Assembly (NCBI RefSeq): GCF_003606345.3
Contig: NZ_CP031844.2
Location: 2,029,001 to 2,093,000 of the forward strand
Length of the DNA: 64,000 nt
Reading direction: 5' to 3'
Source: Bartonella krasnovii
GTDB taxonomy: Bacteria > Pseudomonadota > Alphaproteobacteria > Rhizobiales > Rhizobiaceae
Part shown: positions 63,650 through 64,000 of the stretch, piece by piece
How the letters are laid out: each line of letters begins with the position of its first letter
Numbering within the stretch: the first letter of the stretch is position 1
Notes under the pieces: model-generated
Told to the model about the DNA's origin: nothing
The model's database searches: none
What the model saw: only the letters and a program-made list of their open reading frames with translations
Program-made: the position numbers and the translations under genes

Positions 63650-64000
63650 ATGGATGATGCTAAAAACAGTGCTGTCGATGTTTTAGAAAAACAAGCAGCA
63701 TTTTTATCGTCTGCTTTACCTTATATGCAAAAATACGAAAATGAAACAGTCGTGGTAAAATATGGCGGTCATGCTATGGGTGATCCTGCTTTAGGGCGAG
63801 CATTTGCGCGTGATATTGCTCTATTAAAGCAATCGGGGATTAATCCTGTTGTTGTTCATGGTGGAGGACCTCAAATTGCTGAAATTTTGATGAAAATGGG
63901 GATTGAATCACGATTTGAAAACGGCTTACGGGTAACCGATGAGCGGATCATTGAAGTGGTTGAAATGGTTTTAGCGGGTTCCATCAATAAGGAAATAGTT
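63650..64000 (+). CDS. argB: Acetylglutamate kinase, N-terminal part (runs off window)
   Basis: Phosphorylates N-acetyl-L-glutamate in arginine synthesis. The first 117 codons are present and the gene continues past the end. The ATG at 63650 has an AGGAGG sequence about nine bases upstream. The nucleotide-binding [12 protein letters not shown] near residue 35 and the substrate-binding [12 protein letters not shown] near residue 71 are intact. The long N-terminal helix before residue 30 is typical of hexameric, arginine-inhibited ArgB. No operon partner lies upstream in the window. Confidence 0.93.
   Translation, partial: MDDAKNSAVDVLEKQAAFLSSALPYMQKYENETVVVKYGGHAMGDPALGRAFARDIALLKQSGINPVVVHGGGPQIAEILMKMGIESRFENGLRVTDERIIEVVEMVLAGSINKEIV

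Overview
This is an AT-rich chromosomal segment from an alphaproteobacterium of the Rhizobiales, most likely a Bartonella species. The evidence is the protein content: class I lysyl-tRNA synthetase, alpha-type AddAB, a DivL pseudokinase, ChvG/ChvI (called BatS/BatR in Bartonella) linked to a short HPr kinase, and an NDUFA9-like protein. Low GC, about 80% coding density and long decayed intergenic stretches also fit. The species cannot be fixed by reading alone. No rRNA, tRNA, CRISPR array or intact mobile element was seen. Almost every gene is core housekeeping. Many of these genes lie in the origin-proximal half of related rhizobial chromosomes, which is inferred from remembered synteny.

Layout. 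0.1-3.4 kb: lysK-prfC (translation). 3.8-10.9 kb: addB-addA-trxA (recombinational repair, thioredoxin), converging on the minus-strand set tsaE-divL-ahcY (11.0-15.4 kb). 16.2-19.4 kb, minus: NDUFA9-like protein, folC, accD. 20.3-28.9 kb, minus: CysZ-like membrane protein, coaBC with an N-terminal ribbon-helix-helix domain, ubiB, ubiE, gyrB. 29.4-38.9 kb: an orphan solute-binding protein, comM/yifB (minus), and tamA-tamB for outer-membrane assembly. 39.3-46.2 kb: an MsbA-type exporter (minus), infC (minus, predicted AUU start), an alpha/beta hydrolase, a YgjP-type metalloprotein and dapE. 46.9-51.8 kb: hemW-rdgB (minus), hrcA, grpE, thpR (minus). 52.4-56.3 kb, minus: the signalling operon chvI-chvG-hprK-EIIA-ptsH. 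56.7-64 kb: a Kbp-like BON/LysM protein, a PCuAC copper chaperone (minus), dnaK, dnaJ, an integrase relic and the start of argB.

Functional links. ChvG/ChvI, HPr kinase, EIIA and HPr form one operon that couples envelope/acid sensing to a regulatory, non-transporting PTS. HrcA, GrpE, DnaK and DnaJ supply heat-shock control and the Hsp70 machine. TamA/TamB and the lipid-type exporter serve the envelope. DivL belongs to the CckA-CtrA cell-cycle pathway.

The less ordinary content is in the gaps. A degenerate intergenic repeat of roughly 100-300 bp occurs in at least eight full or partial copies, two of them in opposite orientation around the frameshifted integrase relic. There are also two possible decayed coding remnants and a structured element with two adjacent hairpins upstream of dapE. 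I found no convincing new multi-gene system. The best leads are the AUU start of infC, the RHH-CoaBC fusion, the AccD without zinc ligands, the AddB without cysteines in its nuclease region, and the repeat family.
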